Assembly (NCBI GenBank): GCA_035371485.1
Contig: DAOOWV010000002.1
Coordinates: 1 to 54,798 of the forward strand
Direction: 5' to 3'
DNA: 54,798 nt
Source: DAOOWV01 sp035371485
Lineage (GTDB): Bacteria; Patescibacteriota; Dojkabacteria; JAFGLO01
Part shown: positions 7,733 through 15,910 of the stretch, in pieces
How positions within the stretch are numbered: the stretch's first letter is position 1
How the letters are laid out: the number at the start of each line of letters is the position of its first letter
Position numbers and translations under genes: made by a program
Notes under the pieces: generated by a model
Told to the model about the DNA's origin: nothing
Seen by the model: the letters and a program-made list of their open reading frames with translations, nothing else
Databases searched by the model: none

Positions 7733-8854
7733 ATGAAAGTTGGTATTTTAATACCGCACCTTTTTGCCCAAGATGCACTCAAAGACAAAGTAATTTTTGC
7801 ACCTCTTACACTTGCAGAAAAGCTAACTAATAGCCTAGTAGATAGAGGACACGAAGTAACTGTTTTCACACCAGGAAGATTAACAACTAAAGCTCAAAAT
7901 GTTAATGTTGATCTGTCATTAATAGAAGAGGAAATAAGATTAGCTGAATGTACTTTACCTCAATTTATCGTCCAAAACCCTGTTGCATTTATTACAATGT
8001 CACGACAAGTTCACACAGAGTTAACAGTAAAAGCACTTCAGTTCTTGAAAGAAGGTAAAATTGACTTACTTCATGTATACATGTGTGAAGATGAAAACCC
8101 GCTATATTTCTCACAACTAATTGATAAACCCGTAATTTTTACACATCACGATCCGTTTAACTACTATCGTAAATATAGAGTACGTTTTCCCCAATTAAAA
8201 AGCTTAAATTACGTTTCAATCTCTTATGCACAAAGGAAAACGGCTCCAGAAGGACTAAATTTTTGTGAAAACATATATAATGGTGTTGACGAACAAGAAT
8301 ATGCTTTTAGCGAAAAAACGGATGATTATTTCGCATCTTTAGGGCGAATAGTTCAAAACAAAGGAGTACATATTGCAATCGATTGTTGTGAAAAATTGGG
8401 ATATAAGTTAAAAATAGCAGGAAAACACTATTCAAACTCAGACGATAAAGATGGGGGATACTGGGAAAAATATATTGAACCACATATTGACAACAAATTA
8501 ATTAAATATGAAGGTTTTCTTAAACCGCCTTATGAAACCAATAAATTTCTAAAAAAGACGAAAGCATTGTTATTTCCCATTGAATGGGATGAACCATTTG
8601 GATTGGTAATGGTTGAATCATTAATGTCTGGAACTCCGGTTATAGCTTTTGACAATGGATCAGTAAGAGAAATTATTGAACATGAAAAAAATGGATTCAT
8701 TGTGAAAACAAAGGAAGAAATGATAAAAGCCATGCAAAAGATTAACTCAATAGATAGAAAATATTGTAGACAATCGGTAATCCCCAGGTTTACAATCAAA
8801 ACTATGGTTGAAAAATATGAGAAACTCTACAAACAAATGGTAAATTATACGTGA
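7733..8854 (+). CDS. Glycosyltransferase, GT4 family (GT-B fold)
   Basis: 373 residues. The N-terminal 'MKVGILIPHLF' strand with 'LAEKLTNSLVDRGHEVTVFTPG' is the usual GT-B start. The C-terminal half has 'SLGRIVQNKGVHIAID' and the EX7E-type donor site 'EPFGLVMVESLMSGTPVIAF' with 'GSVREII', which binds a nucleotide-sugar (UDP- or GDP-sugar). The N-terminal domain resembles bacterial epimerase-linked GT4 enzymes that modify lipids or surface glycans; the acceptor is unknown. It is co-directional with the small acidic gene directly upstream. Confidence 0.85.
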   Translation: MKVGILIPHLFAQDALKDKVIFAPLTLAEKLTNSLVDRGHEVTVFTPGRLTTKAQNVNVDLSLIEEEIRLAECTLPQFIVQNPVAFITMSRQVHTELTVKALQFLKEGKIDLLHVYMCEDENPLYFSQLIDKPVIFTHHDPFNYYRKYRVRFPQLKSLNYVSISYAQRKTAPEGLNFCENIYNGVDEQEYAFSEKTDDYFASLGRIVQNKGVHIAIDCCEKLGYKLKIAGKHYSNSDDKDGGYWEKYIEPHIDNKLIKYEGFLKPPYETNKFLKKTKALLFPIEWDEPFGLVMVESLMSGTPVIAFDNGSVREIIEHEKNGFIVKTKEEMIKAMQKINSIDRKYCRQSVIPRFTIKTMVEKYEKLYKQMVNYT

Positions 8855-8909
8855 TAAATGAGAAATATTAAAAATAATAAGTTAAATTTATTCAAATACT
8901 TATCATATA

Positions 8910-9971
8910 TCATCTATCATTTAGCACTTGATAAACATCACTATTTGAATATTCATCAAGATAGATAACACATCTTATTCCTGCTTCCTTTATAATCCTT
9001 GCACACACAGAGCATGGGCATTTTGTAACCCAAAGAATGGCCTTACTTAAGTCATAACCTAATTTTAAAGCATTAATAATTGCATGCACTTCAGCATGAA
9101 CCGACTCCATAAGCTCAGCATTCTTTCCTAGTTCTGAAAATTCTTTTTCCCTGCGTGCGCCATGATACAAAGTATAACCCTCCCAAGGAGAAATCTTATT
9201 CTGACCAAAAGCAATAATCTTCAATTCACCTTCTTTTGAAAACTCATTTTTAACATAATTCAAATTCCATACTCCATCAATCTGCTTTTCATTTTTCACT
9301 TTTCGTTTTTCACTTTTATAAGTTAGACAAGCTCCCGTTTTCCCGGTCCAATCCCATGATAAATTTTTTACATCATTACAAAAATCTATTATTTGATCTA
9401 TAGAAAATAAATTATCACCTTCGATAGTCAAGTTGTCTGTATTTACAGATTTCCATTTGTTATTAAGCCTTTTATAGTTCTGAATATTAACAGCTTTTAC
9501 ATATTTCTTGACCTCATCTTCGACAATAAAAGGGGAGTGAGTGATAACCTCAATATCATTTTTAATACACTCCCAATATACTGAATTATAATGCAAAATC
9601 CCGGCCCATGAACCATAAAAACCTATCATTCTGGTTGGTTTAAATTCACGAAGAACAAATTTTACATCATTTTGAGAATATGTAAGATGAATCAATAAGT
9701 TCTGATATTTACTATTAATTGATTCCAATATATTATTAACTTGAGCAAAATCCATCTTCCTAAACTGTTCACCGTCCTCCAACCCACTTACATAATTCTC
9801 AACAAGATCACCAATAATTACCAAACGATTTTTCTTTACTTCCTTCAAAATAATTTCCTTAAGTTTTAACACATTTACATAAGCCATACCCAAGATAAAA
9901 CTCTTATCAGTAACACTTCGAATATATTGCTTTTGTTTTTCAGAAAGCTTATTCCAACTTAAATGGACCAT
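8910..9971 (-). CDS. dCMP/cytidine deaminase-fold protein with unknown N-terminal domain
   Basis: 353 residues. The C-terminal part (about 245-345) is a zinc deaminase domain: HAE (His292, Glu294) and PCSVC (Cys320, Cys323), with 'GIRCVIYLDEY' as in dCMP deaminases. The first 200 residues are not recognised and could be a nucleic-acid or nucleotide-binding module; free-standing dCMP deaminases are 140-180 residues. A low-complexity Lys/Glu run at about 217-228 is encoded by a heptamer repeat (9285-9322). Making dUMP for the nearby ThyA is a reasonable inference, but an RNA or DNA base-modifying role is possible. It is the last gene of the minus-strand cluster. Confidence 0.75.
   Translation of the reverse strand: MVHLSWNKLSEKQKQYIRSVTDKSFILGMAYVNVLKLKEIILKEVKKNRLVIIGDLVENYVSGLEDGEQFRKMDFAQVNNILESINSKYQNLLIHLTYSQNDVKFVLREFKPTRMIGFYGSWAGILHYNSVYWECIKNDIEVITHSPFIVEDEVKKYVKAVNIQNYKRLNNKWKSVNTDNLTIEGDNLFSIDQIIDFCNDVKNLSWDWTGKTGACLTYKSEKRKVKNEKQIDGVWNLNYVKNEFSKEGELKIIAFGQNKISPWEGYTLYHGARREKEFSELGKNAELMESVHAEVHAIINALKLGYDLSKAILWVTKCPCSVCARIIKEAGIRCVIYLDEYSNSDVYQVLNDR
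9285..9322 (-). repeat. Heptamer repeat inside the deaminase gene
   Basis: Within the coding sequence, five degenerate 7-bp units of the AAAAGTG/AAAAATG type encode 'KSEKRKVKNEK'. The plus-strand 17-mer CTTTTCATTTTTCACTT is identical in the intergenic array at 31041-31071, which ties this segment to the intergenic family. Confidence 0.65.
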
Positions 9972-10035
9972 AATTTAGAAATTTTAAATTTTAAATGTTG
10001 AAATTTAAATTGTTCACTCGTTAACTTTTAACCTG

Positions 10036-10572
10036 TTAGTTTATAGAATATTTCTTATTAAATCTTTTGATTAGGTCTTTGAAAAATTTCTTATTCTCTT
10101 TAAAATTTTTTGCCAATACACTTGGGGGATAAGTAATCTTTTGATAATTAATTTTTACAAGTCCATCAGTATAGGGAACTAAATGAATATGTAGATGTTC
10201 AATAGTCTTTTGGGACTCTTCACCTAAACTTCCACCTTCCCGATAAATCACCCATACACATTTATAACCAAAAACCAGTCTTATAAATTTTTTACCTATA
10301 TATTCCAAAAGCCTTACTGTTTCCCATTCCTTAGAAGTAAGATCCTTTAAATGAGTAACATGTCTTCGTGGAACAATCATCAGTGCACCATTAATATACG
10401 GATAAATATTGGTAGTCAATACAACTCCGTCAATCTCCATAAGCATATATTTTGCTTTCATATCACATAATACACACTTATTTACTGATTTCCATATATC
10501 TCCATAAGAAAAATCTGCATCACTTCGTGCATTCATATTTACATTTTCAAACAAAGACACTTGAATCTCCAC
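10036..10572 (-). CDS. HIT-family nucleotide hydrolase/transferase
   Basis: 178 residues. The histidine triad is 'HLHIHLV' (His126, His128, His130), with the upstream 'GALMIVPRRHVTHLKDL' block of HIT proteins. A CVLC pair (33-36) probably binds zinc with a downstream His. HIT proteins hydrolyse or transfer nucleoside-monophosphate groups (for example Ap4A or adenylylated substrates). The frame opens at a GTG (10572), and an internal ATG about 12 codons downstream is an alternative start. In context it could act on the product of the adjacent nucleotidyltransferase. Confidence 0.85.
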   Translation of the reverse strand: MEIQVSLFENVNMNARSDADFSYGDIWKSVNKCVLCDMKAKYMLMEIDGVVLTTNIYPYINGALMIVPRRHVTHLKDLTSKEWETVRLLEYIGKKFIRLVFGYKCVWVIYREGGSLGEESQKTIEHLHIHLVPYTDGLVKINYQKITYPPSVLAKNFKENKKFFKDLIKRFNKKYSIN

Positions 10573-10611
10573 TCAAACTAATTAACAATTAATAGTTAAA
10601 TTTTTCTTATC

Positions 10612-10660
10612 CGTTCACTCGTTCATTTGTTAGTTCGTTCATTCGTTCACTTTTTCATTT
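10612..10660 (+). repeat. Octamer-type tandem repeat (GTTCAYTC)
   Basis: About six tandem degenerate 8-bp units of GTTCACTC/GTTCATTT/GTTAGTTC type lie between the HIT gene and the nucleotidyltransferase gene. Related units occur near 10010 and 11605-11625. Confidence 0.6.
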
Positions 10661-10708
10661 CAACCGAAGGTTGACCAGCCTTACTTTTTAAAAATATAGG
10701 AGGGCTGG
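10661..10708 (-). terminator. Double hairpin after the nucleotidyltransferase gene
   Basis: Two adjacent stem-loops: CAACC-GAA-GGTTG (10661-10673) and CCAGCC...GGCTGG (10675-10680 with 10703-10708, with an AT-rich loop). They lie just downstream of the minus-strand nucleotidyltransferase stop. A terminator or processing role is plausible. The two-hairpin layout resembles the modules inside the tRNA envelopes. Confidence 0.5.
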
Positions 10709-10715
10709 CATTTGT

Positions 10716-11303
10716 TCACTTTTCACTTTTAGCTTTTAGGTATCTTTCCTTAATTGGTGAATCACTTTCATTCATATAATCTTTAAGCATTTCAGCAAAC
10801 TGTCCACCAATAACTCTTTTTGCTATTTGAGTCGTAGATAAATATAACGATTGCCTTGGGATAATAATGAATTTACCACCATAACCGAGAACAGTTTTAT
10901 ATTCGATAGAGTTTTTATGATCTCCAGTATAATCCTCTTTTACTGATACAAATACATCAGGTTTTAATAGTTCTACCGTTGTTTTGCAGCTTGGAAGGGG
11001 AACAATAGTTACAAAATCAACACATTTTAAGAAACATAGGGTTTCAGCTCTTATCCATTCATCCATAATTGGTTTATTAGGGCCTTTTACTGTTCGAATA
11101 GATTGATTACTATTAACACCCACAACCAACACATCTCCTAACTTCTTAGCCTCTGTTAGATATCTCATTTGCCCCACATGAATCATATCCCAACTTCCAG
11201 CAGTAAAAACAATTTTCTTACCTAAACCTTTAACTTTGTCATGAAAAGTTGACAATTCCTCAGGAACAATCAATTTTCCTTTCAACATCTCTCGTGGCAT
11301 CAT
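10716..11303 (-). CDS. Cytidylyltransferase-like nucleotidyltransferase
   Basis: 195 residues, HIGH-superfamily nucleotidyltransferase of the RfaE-C/TagD-like group. The first strand and P-loop equivalent are 'TAGSWDMIHVGQMRYL'; the usual HxGH is HVGQ here (residues 42-45), a change at the second catalytic His/Gln position. Other family blocks are 'DVLVVGVNSN', 'RAETLCFLKCVDFV' and the C-terminal 'STTQIAKRV'. Such enzymes join a CMP or AMP to a phosphorylated alcohol or sugar. With the kinase-like gene upstream it suggests a kinase-then-activation pathway for a small metabolite. The exact substrate cannot be read from the sequence. Confidence 0.8.
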   Translation of the reverse strand: MMPREMLKGKLIVPEELSTFHDKVKGLGKKIVFTAGSWDMIHVGQMRYLTEAKKLGDVLVVGVNSNQSIRTVKGPNKPIMDEWIRAETLCFLKCVDFVTIVPLPSCKTTVELLKPDVFVSVKEDYTGDHKNSIEYKTVLGYGGKFIIIPRQSLYLSTTQIAKRVIGGQFAEMLKDYMNESDSPIKERYLKAKSEK

Positions 11304-11413
11304 AAAAGTAAGTTCTCAATTTAATTGTGGGGGTATTATATATGATTATCAAAAAAAATGCTCAATGCTAAGTAAGATAGAAGATGGTAGTGTATAGTTA
11401 TTAAATAGTAGGC

Positions 11414-11559
11414 GGTATGCAGTAATCAGTGATTGGTTATTAGTGATTAGTGATCAGTTATTAGATTTATTTTGGTTTTTCATTTCTGATAATAAGTCAC
11501 TACCCTCAAATCAATATTTTCACACTTCGCTACTTACCACTTACAGCATACTGCATACC
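11414..11559. repeat. Intergenic repeat block with 11-bp perfect inverted ends
   Basis: GGTATGCAGTA (11414-11424) and its exact reverse complement (11549-11559) bracket the gap between the nucleotidyltransferase and kinase genes. Inside, 11427-11464 is a heptamer array (units CAGTGAT, TAGTGAT, CAGTTAT). The rest of the gap 11304-11600 shows no gene. Confidence 0.6.
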
Positions 11560-11600
11560 AACCATTGTATCCCTTATCACATATCACCTATCACTTAATT

Positions 11601-12641
11601 TCATTCGTTAGTTCGTAAGTTCGCAACAGTTCTCAAATAATGTTCATTATCCAATAAACTTTCATAAGGGTTACATGCTAATAACTTCCATAAATCTCTC
11701 CATAAAAAATATTTGATAAGTAATTCAAGATATACTTTATCAATCTTTTTAACATATCCTTGGCTAAAATAATTTTCAACCTCATCCTTTTTCTTATATT
11801 TACAATCAACATATAAAAAAGCTAAAGTTCTTGCGACATCAACTTCAACAGGCCCAAACAACATCTTTTCAAAATCAAGAATACCTGTTATCGGATAAAT
11901 GTCTTTTTCTTTCTCGGTAGAAAATAGGAGATTACCCCTTACAAAATCACAATGAATAAATTGCCAGCTCGAATTTAATAGCGAATTCTTGTTCATCAAC
12001 CTAATATTCTTTATTATTTGATTAATTTCTCTGACATCTATACAAATTGATAGTTTTTTTTGAATATAGCTAGAATTCCTTGTAAAATAAGCCAACATTC
12101 TTTGGCTATCAACCTCAAAATATGTACTCCAATCATATATTTTATTACATGCACGATATCTAGCCCAGATTTCATGCATACGCAGCATACTCATTCCTAA
12201 TGATTTAATGTGTCTTCTTGTATAAGCCTCCCAGGGAATAGTTACACCTCCACAATAATTATACAAAGTAACAAGTCTTATCTTTTCCTTTCCTTTCCAG
12301 TCATTTTTTATCTGAGAAAAATTATCACGCTCAAGCATAAGCACTGTATCCCCATTCGGCAAAAAACAAGCATCTCTAACAGGTAAACCATTATTCTTTA
12401 AAAAACCAATTGCACAATGTATTTCTTCCAACAAATCTTTTGAATATTTATTTGAATATCTATTAGGATTAAAGAATGACAATACATAAACCGAAGAATC
12501 AATTATAACTTTTACAACAGTATTCATATATCCCTGATTAAGAAGCTCAAACTTCATTGACTTTGAAAAATCAACAGGAATATCAAATGAAGATACAATA
12601 TTATAAATGTTCTTATAGTCAAGTGCTTTTTTATTATCCAT
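11601..12641 (-). CDS. APH/choline-kinase-like phosphotransferase
   Basis: 346 residues from the ATG at 12641, chosen over an upstream TTG because it sits 4 bp after the preceding stop. The catalytic loop 'HCDFVRGN' (about 230-237) and the metal-binding 'ILDFEK' (about 256) are those of aminoglycoside phosphotransferase, homoserine kinase and choline kinase relatives. The N-terminal lobe holds a 'LNQGYMNTVVKV' glycine-loop equivalent. It probably phosphorylates a small hydroxylated metabolite. Its neighbours (nucleotidyltransferase downstream, deaminase-like gene upstream) suggest a LicA/LicC-like logic, which is inference only. Confidence 0.75.
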   Translation of the reverse strand: MDNKKALDYKNIYNIVSSFDIPVDFSKSMKFELLNQGYMNTVVKVIIDSSVYVLSFFNPNRYSNKYSKDLLEEIHCAIGFLKNNGLPVRDACFLPNGDTVLMLERDNFSQIKNDWKGKEKIRLVTLYNYCGGVTIPWEAYTRRHIKSLGMSMLRMHEIWARYRACNKIYDWSTYFEVDSQRMLAYFTRNSSYIQKKLSICIDVREINQIIKNIRLMNKNSLLNSSWQFIHCDFVRGNLLFSTEKEKDIYPITGILDFEKMLFGPVEVDVARTLAFLYVDCKYKKKDEVENYFSQGYVKKIDKVYLELLIKYFLWRDLWKLLACNPYESLLDNEHYLRTVANLRTNE

Positions 12642-12645
12642 GTTT

Positions 12646-13599
12646 TTACACAGTGCCAATTATAGCTCTATCGTCAGACCCCCAACCAAAGTTTATACCT
12701 TTTTTACCAAAAACTTCAAGCACTTCACTAATAACAAATAACTTAAGAGCACCAGTAAACCAATTACTTTCCGGACATATCGTAAAAAATATTCCTCTTT
12801 CTTTAGCTATTTCAAGCAATTTTTCATCTTTATATATTTGAACTCCATGATTAAACTGTTTTATCTCGGGGAAACGATTAACCACAAACTCCAAATCTCT
12901 TGAAGTCGTTTCACCAATATGCAATGAGAGCTCCTGTTTACCTTTTTTAATTAAATAGTCTAACTGGTTCTCAAAAACAGAGTAGGGGAAAGCGTCTTCA
13001 TCACCAGATATGTCAAATCTCGCTATTCCTTTTTTAAATAGCCTATTGGATGTTGAAATCACCTCTTGAATACTATCCATTTCCATATCTTTTTGACCTT
13101 TTCTTAGAGATAGTACAAAAGTAAATACATCTTTCTTTGCGGGAACAAGATTGGACCAAGTATCCGAAAACATAGTACAAACATCTTGCCATGAATACCT
13201 AGCATTTTCATCTGCAAAAGGGCAAAAGAACAATTCAACCCTCTCAAATCCATTATAACTTTTAATAGTTTCATCCAATAGATATCTCAAATCAGAAATA
13301 TCTAAACAACTCCATCGAATAAAAGAAGTAGGTAATCCTTGTATAAAATCCCATAAATTCTTAGCAGGGGAACGTAAAACAAATTTTTCATACAAATAAT
13401 CTGTCACCGTTATTTCAGAGGCCCGTGAAAACAATAATTTCTTTATTTCATCCACAGCTTCAATATGAAATTCAAATTTAAAATGATCTACAGAAGTTGA
13501 GGAAAGAAGATAGTCTCGGTTCTTAATAAAAAGTTTTGCAAATACACGCCATGGTATCGATCCTTCAAAATGGCAGTGATAATCTGTTTTACGCATCAA
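12646..13599 (-). CDS. Adenosine deaminase-like amidohydrolase
   Basis: 317 residues with ADA-family landmarks in order: HCH metal motif (His8, His10), 'LHIGE' (His227, Glu230), 'FNHGVQ' (His251), 'CPESN' and 'GSDD' (Asp309). These supply the zinc ligands and catalytic Glu for hydrolytic deamination of an aminopurine or similar ring. The protein stops only a few residues after GSDD, whereas ADA proteins usually continue about 40 residues in closing helices. It may therefore be truncated or a short variant. It is followed after 4 bp by the kinase, implying translational coupling. The substrate may not be adenosine. Confidence 0.78.
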   Translation of the reverse strand: MMRKTDYHCHFEGSIPWRVFAKLFIKNRDYLLSSTSVDHFKFEFHIEAVDEIKKLLFSRASEITVTDYLYEKFVLRSPAKNLWDFIQGLPTSFIRWSCLDISDLRYLLDETIKSYNGFERVELFFCPFADENARYSWQDVCTMFSDTWSNLVPAKKDVFTFVLSLRKGQKDMEMDSIQEVISTSNRLFKKGIARFDISGDEDAFPYSVFENQLDYLIKKGKQELSLHIGETTSRDLEFVVNRFPEIKQFNHGVQIYKDEKLLEIAKERGIFFTICPESNWFTGALKLFVISEVLEVFGKKGINFGWGSDDRAIIGTV

Positions 13600-13833
13600 C
13601 TAATAAACAAATTATTGATCGGTAACAAAACATATTAACAAGTATTTTTTCAAAAATGCAAGTACCTTAACAACTTATGTTAACAAAATTATTAATTATT
13701 CAATGTTGTTAAGTATGCGTAACATTTTTTGACAACAATCTGAAACAAAATTTATATACACAATAAAGAGATCCTGTTTTCACAGGCACAAATAAGTTTT
13801 CACCATGGGTTATTGTTCGAACATCACTCAAAA

Positions 13834-14343
13834 TTACTTAGTAATTAAGAAATTTTTTGTAAATTCATCCATATTTACAAAATCATCAACCTCTTCAGAT
13901 AATGCCTTGGAACAAGTTTTTCCAAAAGCATAAAGTTCAACCAAGCAACCCTCCGATTGCTGTAAATATTTAACCAAAGGAATGTAATCTCCATCACCGC
14001 TTATTAAAACAATAGAATCAACCTTCTTACCCATACGAATCGCATCCATTGTTATCCCAACATCCCAATCACCTTTTTTAGCACCACCTGGGAATATCTG
14101 TAAATCTTTTTCTTTAATCTCAAAACCAGATTTATTTAATGCTTCAAAAAAATCTTTTTCCTTCGTTACAACATCAGTTTTAATTACATAGGCTATCGCC
14201 CTTACTAAAATTCGATCAGCTACAGCATGATCTAAAACTCTTCTAAAGTTAACTTTTGCCTTATAGAGATGTTTAGCGCTGTAATAAAGATTTTGAACAT
14301 CTACAAGCACGGCGACACGTTGATCTTTGTGTTTGGCAATCAT
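13834..14343 (-). CDS. NYN-domain ribonuclease-like protein (LabA/DUF88)
   Basis: 169 residues. The PIN-like NYN fold is shown by 'VAVLVDVQNLYYSAK' (Asp15), 'KGDWDVGITMDAIRM' and 'SIVLISGDGDYIPLVKYL', giving the acidic metal-binding cluster of these nucleases. Members of this family are thought to cleave or process RNA. It is the first gene of the minus-strand cluster, with an AT-rich 230-bp spacer to the deaminase-like gene. Confidence 0.88.
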   Translation of the reverse strand: MIAKHKDQRVAVLVDVQNLYYSAKHLYKAKVNFRRVLDHAVADRILVRAIAYVIKTDVVTKEKDFFEALNKSGFEIKEKDLQIFPGGAKKGDWDVGITMDAIRMGKKVDSIVLISGDGDYIPLVKYLQQSEGCLVELYAFGKTCSKALSEEVDDFVNMDEFTKNFLITK

Positions 14344-14455
14344 TCTTTTGTTTTTTTCAATTTAATTTAATACATACTAACACAAAACATTATCTTTTAC
14401 AAAAAATGTAGCAAAAATAAATACGAGCTGATACAATTAATTGTTAATAGTTTAA

Positions 14456-15134
14456 GTAAAAGTTATACTCTACGATAAAGTAATAAACAATCTCAACAAA
14501 ATCCGAAATTATTTTCAAGTATCAATTGTTGGTAATACTAAAGAGGGATACCAACTTATGAAGTTTTCACACATAAAAAATGACCATAACCCCTTATTAA
14601 CTATCCTGGCTGGGTGTCATGGTGAGGAGCCAGCCCCTGTTTTAACAATTTTTAATTATTATAGAGACATATCGTATACCCTTATTGAACATAATGTAAA
14701 TGCGGTTATCTACCCATTAATTAATCCATGGGGATTTGACAGAAACATTAGGTTTAATAAAGAAGGATTAAGTTGTAACAGTAATTGGACAGGACTTATT
14801 TCCGAACCAACTGTATATGAAATTGAAGTAGTTAAAAAAGATCTAATAAATTACAATCCAAACGTTTTCATATCTTTACATGAAGATGATGAATCTCCAA
14901 ATCAGTTTTACGTTTATACTCAGAGACAATCAAGGTTTGAAGCAATGTTGATTGCTACTGGAGCTCAATTTTTTTCCCATAAAACGTGATGGTAAATTTC
15001 ATGAAGATGAAGTAGTAAATGGGATAATAAAGGATTACGATGAAGGAACAGCAGAGGATATGATGTAAAAAAGAGGATGTAAATTTAGCTACGTTACCGA
15101 AACTCCTTCATCAGAACCAATAATTTGCGAATAA
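14456..15134 (+). pseudogene. Broken M14/AstE-like zinc carboxypeptidase-family gene
   Basis: The frame is open from 14456 without a standard start upstream. From the internal ATG at 14558 it reads 'LTILAGCHGEEPAPV' (the HxxE zinc motif) and 'VFISLHEDDES', typical of the succinylglutamate desuccinylase/aspartoacylase M14 branch. After a run of seven T near 14970 the frame shifts by one. The new frame reads 'IKRDGKFHEDEVVNGII' and on to a TAA at 15066-15068. Beyond that stop the same frame continues 'KRGCKFSYVTETPS' to 15134. One frameshift, one nonsense codon and a missing start indicate an inactive gene, or sequence errors. Confidence 0.7.
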
Positions 15135-15189
15135 AATGTAATCTAGAACTAATAAAGTCAGCAATTAAAATAACTTCAAATACTTCTAA

Positions 15190-15858
15190 ATGAAATCAAA
15201 AATCAACTCAAAAATAGCCTACATCTTCGACATGGATGGTACCATTGTGGATCTTGAAGCACTAAATCACAATAGTATTAATGAAACAATAGATAAATTT
15301 TTTCAGTATAAATTATCCAATGATCAATATCAAAAGTACTTTTCTGGTTTAAAAGCCACAGAGTCTTTTGCAAATTTTATTAAATTTTATAATCCCCAAA
15401 CCAATATAACCAAACAAGAGTTAATCGATGAATTTAGAAGAATCAAAAGATACTGCCTATTAAATAGATTTAACGATTCAGTAACGCTAATAAAGGGTGC
15501 CAAAGAATATCTTATCAAATTGAAAAATGAAAACAAAAAAATAGTTTTAGCAACATCTGCAATCAAAGAATTTACGCTTACTATACTTAGAAATTATGAT
15601 ATTCTTGATATTTTCGATAAAATAATTACAGCAGAGGATGTAATAAAAGGTAAACCAGATCCTGAAATATATCTAAAAGCTCTAAATTTCACTGGTGTAA
15701 CTGCAAGTCAAGCGGTTGTGTTTGAGGATTCAAAAAGTGGAATAATGTCTGCAAAGAATGCTGGTATTACCTGTATTGGTATTCATACTAAAGGATTAAA
15801 CGACGATTATGTCCAAACTGCAGACTACGTAATTCAAAACTATTACGAATTACTATAG
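15190..15858 (+). CDS. HAD-superfamily phosphatase (beta-phosphoglucomutase-like)
   Basis: 222 residues. Motif I 'FDMDGTIVD' (Asp14, Asp16), motif II 'LATSAI', motif III Lys in 'GKPDPEIYLKAL' and motif IV 'VVFEDSKSGIMSAKNAG' are complete. The alpha-helical cap after motif I places it in HAD subclass IA, with the beta-phosphoglucomutase/phosphoglycolate phosphatase group. It hydrolyses or isomerises a small phosphorylated metabolite in the cytoplasm; the substrate is not evident. Confidence 0.88.
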   Translation: MKSKINSKIAYIFDMDGTIVDLEALNHNSINETIDKFFQYKLSNDQYQKYFSGLKATESFANFIKFYNPQTNITKQELIDEFRRIKRYCLLNRFNDSVTLIKGAKEYLIKLKNENKKIVLATSAIKEFTLTILRNYDILDIFDKIITAEDVIKGKPDPEIYLKALNFTGVTASQAVVFEDSKSGIMSAKNAGITCIGIHTKGLNDDYVQTADYVIQNYYELL

Positions 15859-15910
15859 TTGATTTATCACTTACACCGTAATACAATACTTTAAATTAAA
15901 TATTATCAAC

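Noticed and set aside
8910..14343. Antiviral defence island
   Set aside because: Deaminase, NYN and HNH proteins occur nearby, but no restriction, CBASS, retron or toxin-antitoxin core is recognised; metabolic roles are at least as likely.
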